In this document: in pieces, positions 6,626 to 7,733 of the stretch
Layout of the letters: each line of letters begins with the position of its first letter
Position numbering within the stretch: the stretch's first letter is position 1
Assembly (NCBI GenBank): GCA_005883775.1
Contig: VBEU01000106.1
Coordinates: 1 to 7,733, forward strand
DNA length: 7,733 nt
Source of the DNA: Chloroflexota bacterium
GTDB taxonomy: Bacteria; Chloroflexota; Limnocylindria; P2-11E
Direction of reading: 5' to 3'
The notes under the pieces: model-generated
What the model was told of the DNA's origin: nothing
Databases searched by the model: none
Seen by the model: the letters and a program-made list of their open reading frames with translations, nothing else
Position numbers and translations under genes: made by a program

Positions 6626-6892
6626 ATGCGCTCAGTGCTGGCGGCGTTTGCGGCGGTTTGGTTCCTCGACAACGCACTAACGTTCATTCCCCAAGGCTCT
6701 GCGCTGATTCTCAACCCGGCCCAGCGTGGTGGAATTGACGGGGATCCTGGGGCTGTAGCTGTAACTTGGGCAGCTCGGACTCTGTTCGCCGGATTGGTTT
6801 TGTTATCACTCGCTGTCGTTGAGTGGGAGACGATCTTCGCAGCTCTCTCGCGGAGACAGTCTTCGTCGTCGGTCGCGGAATCCGGCAACTAA
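6626..6892 (+). CDS. Small two-helix membrane protein, unknown function
   Basis: An 88-residue protein that I do not recognise. The ATG at 6626 is preceded by a good Shine-Dalgarno (GGAGG at 6615-6619, 6-base spacing), which supports it being real. There are two hydrophobic segments: about residues 2-29, interrupted by D15 and N16, and about 43-66 (TWAARTLFAGLVLLSLAVV). A polar, serine-rich tail follows. With positive residues at both ends a hairpin with both termini in the cytoplasm is plausible. My hand count puts G/C at third codon positions near 60 percent, clearly below the neighbouring genes, which fits a foreign origin and its position beside the tRNA att remnant. There is no partner gene on the same strand. 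It reads away from the remnant, toward the convergent phosphotransferase gene. Confidence 0.6.
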   Translation: MRSVLAAFAAVWFLDNALTFIPQGSALILNPAQRGGIDGDPGAVAVTWAARTLFAGLVLLSLAVVEWETIFAALSRRQSSSSVAESGN

Positions 6893-6969
6893 CTTGGATT
6901 TCAGGCAGCGCGTACGACGCGTTCGTGTAAGGTCGGGGGCCTTCCAACCATGACGAGCAGCGAGACGCC

Positions 6970-7733
6970 TCACTCGGCGAGGATCGGGCGCAAGGCCTCG
7001 AACCAGCGTTCGATCTCGGCGAGCTCGATGGAAACCCACTCGGCGCCTTCGTGCAGCCACGCCATGGCGGCCCAGGACACCCGGTTGGCGAAGCGTGCGT
7101 ACTCCGCAGTCTCGAACAGCACGTTGAGCTCGTGTTCCGAAGGGAGTTGCAGACCGGCCCGGCATAACGTGTCTCGGTAGCGATCGAGGATCCACGGCCG
7201 CTCGGCCGCGGGAAACCTCATCAGGAAGGTCGAAAGATCGTAGGCGAGCGGTCCCACGCCGACGTGATCCCAGTCGATGAGCTGGACGTGTACGGCGCCC
7301 GCGGAAACCGTCGCGAATGCGTTGTGTCGCCAGAGATCGCCGTGCAGGATCGTGTCCGGTCCGCCCGCGTCCTTGAGCACTTGCGCCCTGTTCGGCATAT
7401 CGACCGCCAGCGGATACATCCGCCGGAGGAGACGATCGCCGAGCGACCGAAGCTCGCCTGGCGTCTCTTCGCCGCCGAGTCGCTCGAGCCCACGAATGGC
7501 ATCGCCGAGGTTCCCCGCGAAGAACGCGAGGCCAAGGTCCTTGCCGTGCTGGCGGACCTCCGGGAGCAATGCGTGTCCGGCGCCCCGCCCGTGCAGCTCG
7601 GCGATGAGGTCCGTCGTCGCGCCGACGCGAGGACGGTCAGACTGGCGCTCCAGCGTGTCCAGGCCGAGATCCTCGTAGATCTGCCAGAACCAGCGACCCT
7701 GCCGATCCGCGACGGTGGCAAGCAGAGCGGCAC
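6970..7733 (-). CDS. APH/choline-kinase-family phosphotransferase (partial, 5' end off right edge)
   Basis: The C-terminal 253 residues of a protein-kinase-like small-molecule phosphotransferase. The catalytic Brenner loop is intact as HGDLWRHN (nt 7321-7344), with Asp as the expected base and Asn as metal ligand. LIDWDHVGVGPLAYDL follows from nt 7281 downward and supplies the second metal-binding Asp of the family (D at 7273-7275). Near the window edge, WQIYEDLGLDTLE is the hinge region between lobes, so only the ATP-binding N-lobe is missing. A TTG at 7569 is not the start, since the same frame continues with family-like sequence to the edge. The substrate could be an aminoglycoside, choline, a sugar, homoserine or another alcohol; nothing here singles out drug resistance. 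G/C-rich third positions resemble the left half of the window. It converges on the small membrane gene with a 77-bp gap in which I see no clear terminator hairpin. Confidence 0.88.
   Translation of the reverse strand, partial: AALLATVADRQGRWFWQIYEDLGLDTLERQSDRPRVGATTDLIAELHGRGAGHALLPEVRQHGKDLGLAFFAGNLGDAIRGLERLGGEETPGELRSLGDRLLRRMYPLAVDMPNRAQVLKDAGGPDTILHGDLWRHNAFATVSAGAVHVQLIDWDHVGVGPLAYDLSTFLMRFPAAERPWILDRYRDTLCRAGLQLPSEHELNVLFETAEYARFANRVSWAAMAWLHEGAEWVSIELAEIERWFEALRPILAE

Noticed and set aside
6970..7733. Aminoglycoside resistance gene
   Set aside because: Only the general kinase motifs are visible; the family includes many metabolic kinases and nothing specific to a resistance enzyme is seen.
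1..7733. CRISPR arrays, insertion sequences, rRNA genes, riboswitches
   Set aside because: I scanned both strands by eye and saw no spaced direct repeats, transposase motifs, rRNA segments or riboswitch-like conserved cores.

Overview
The window is GC-rich DNA with densely packed genes, third codon positions dominated by G/C, short gaps and 4-bp stop/start overlaps. Family content (CUT2-type sugar uptake, class II xylose isomerase, dipeptide-type permeases, a YdeI-like protein) fits a free-living high-GC bacterium. Chloroflexota or Actinomycetota relatives seem plausible, but that is a weak guess because there is no rRNA or other marker.

Left (1-2567) is a pentose block. The C-terminal part of a CUT2-family sugar ABC ATPase runs rightward. 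It meets, tail to tail with a 10-bp gap, a leftward two-gene unit of an aldose 1-epimerase and xylose isomerase (xylA), which overlap by ATGA. Transport, anomer interconversion and isomerisation of xylose would fit together; no xylulokinase is in view.

Centre (2781-5948) is a rightward pair of dipeptide-type (DppC/DppB) ABC permease genes. The first is unusual: a complete DppC-like permease, a seventh membrane helix, then about 450 extracytoplasmic residues that read as a PA domain plus an M28 aminopeptidase-like fold lacking its zinc ligands. The second, overlapping by ATGA, is DppB-like but needs a frameshift near 5240-5260 and lacks the long loop after its first helix. No ATPase or binding protein accompanies the pair.

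Right (5941-7733): a leftward YdeI/OmdA-family gene missing about 40 residues from its conserved core. Six bases upstream of its ATG lies a 45-bp segment that is the 3' half of a tRNA-Gln(CTG) gene, cut off at the anticodon loop. That is the classic scar (att core) of a tyrosine-recombinase element. By polarity the element would lie to the right, where the sequence becomes less GC-biased. There I see a small two-helix membrane protein gene and the 3' part of an APH/choline-kinase-like phosphotransferase gene. No integrase is visible.
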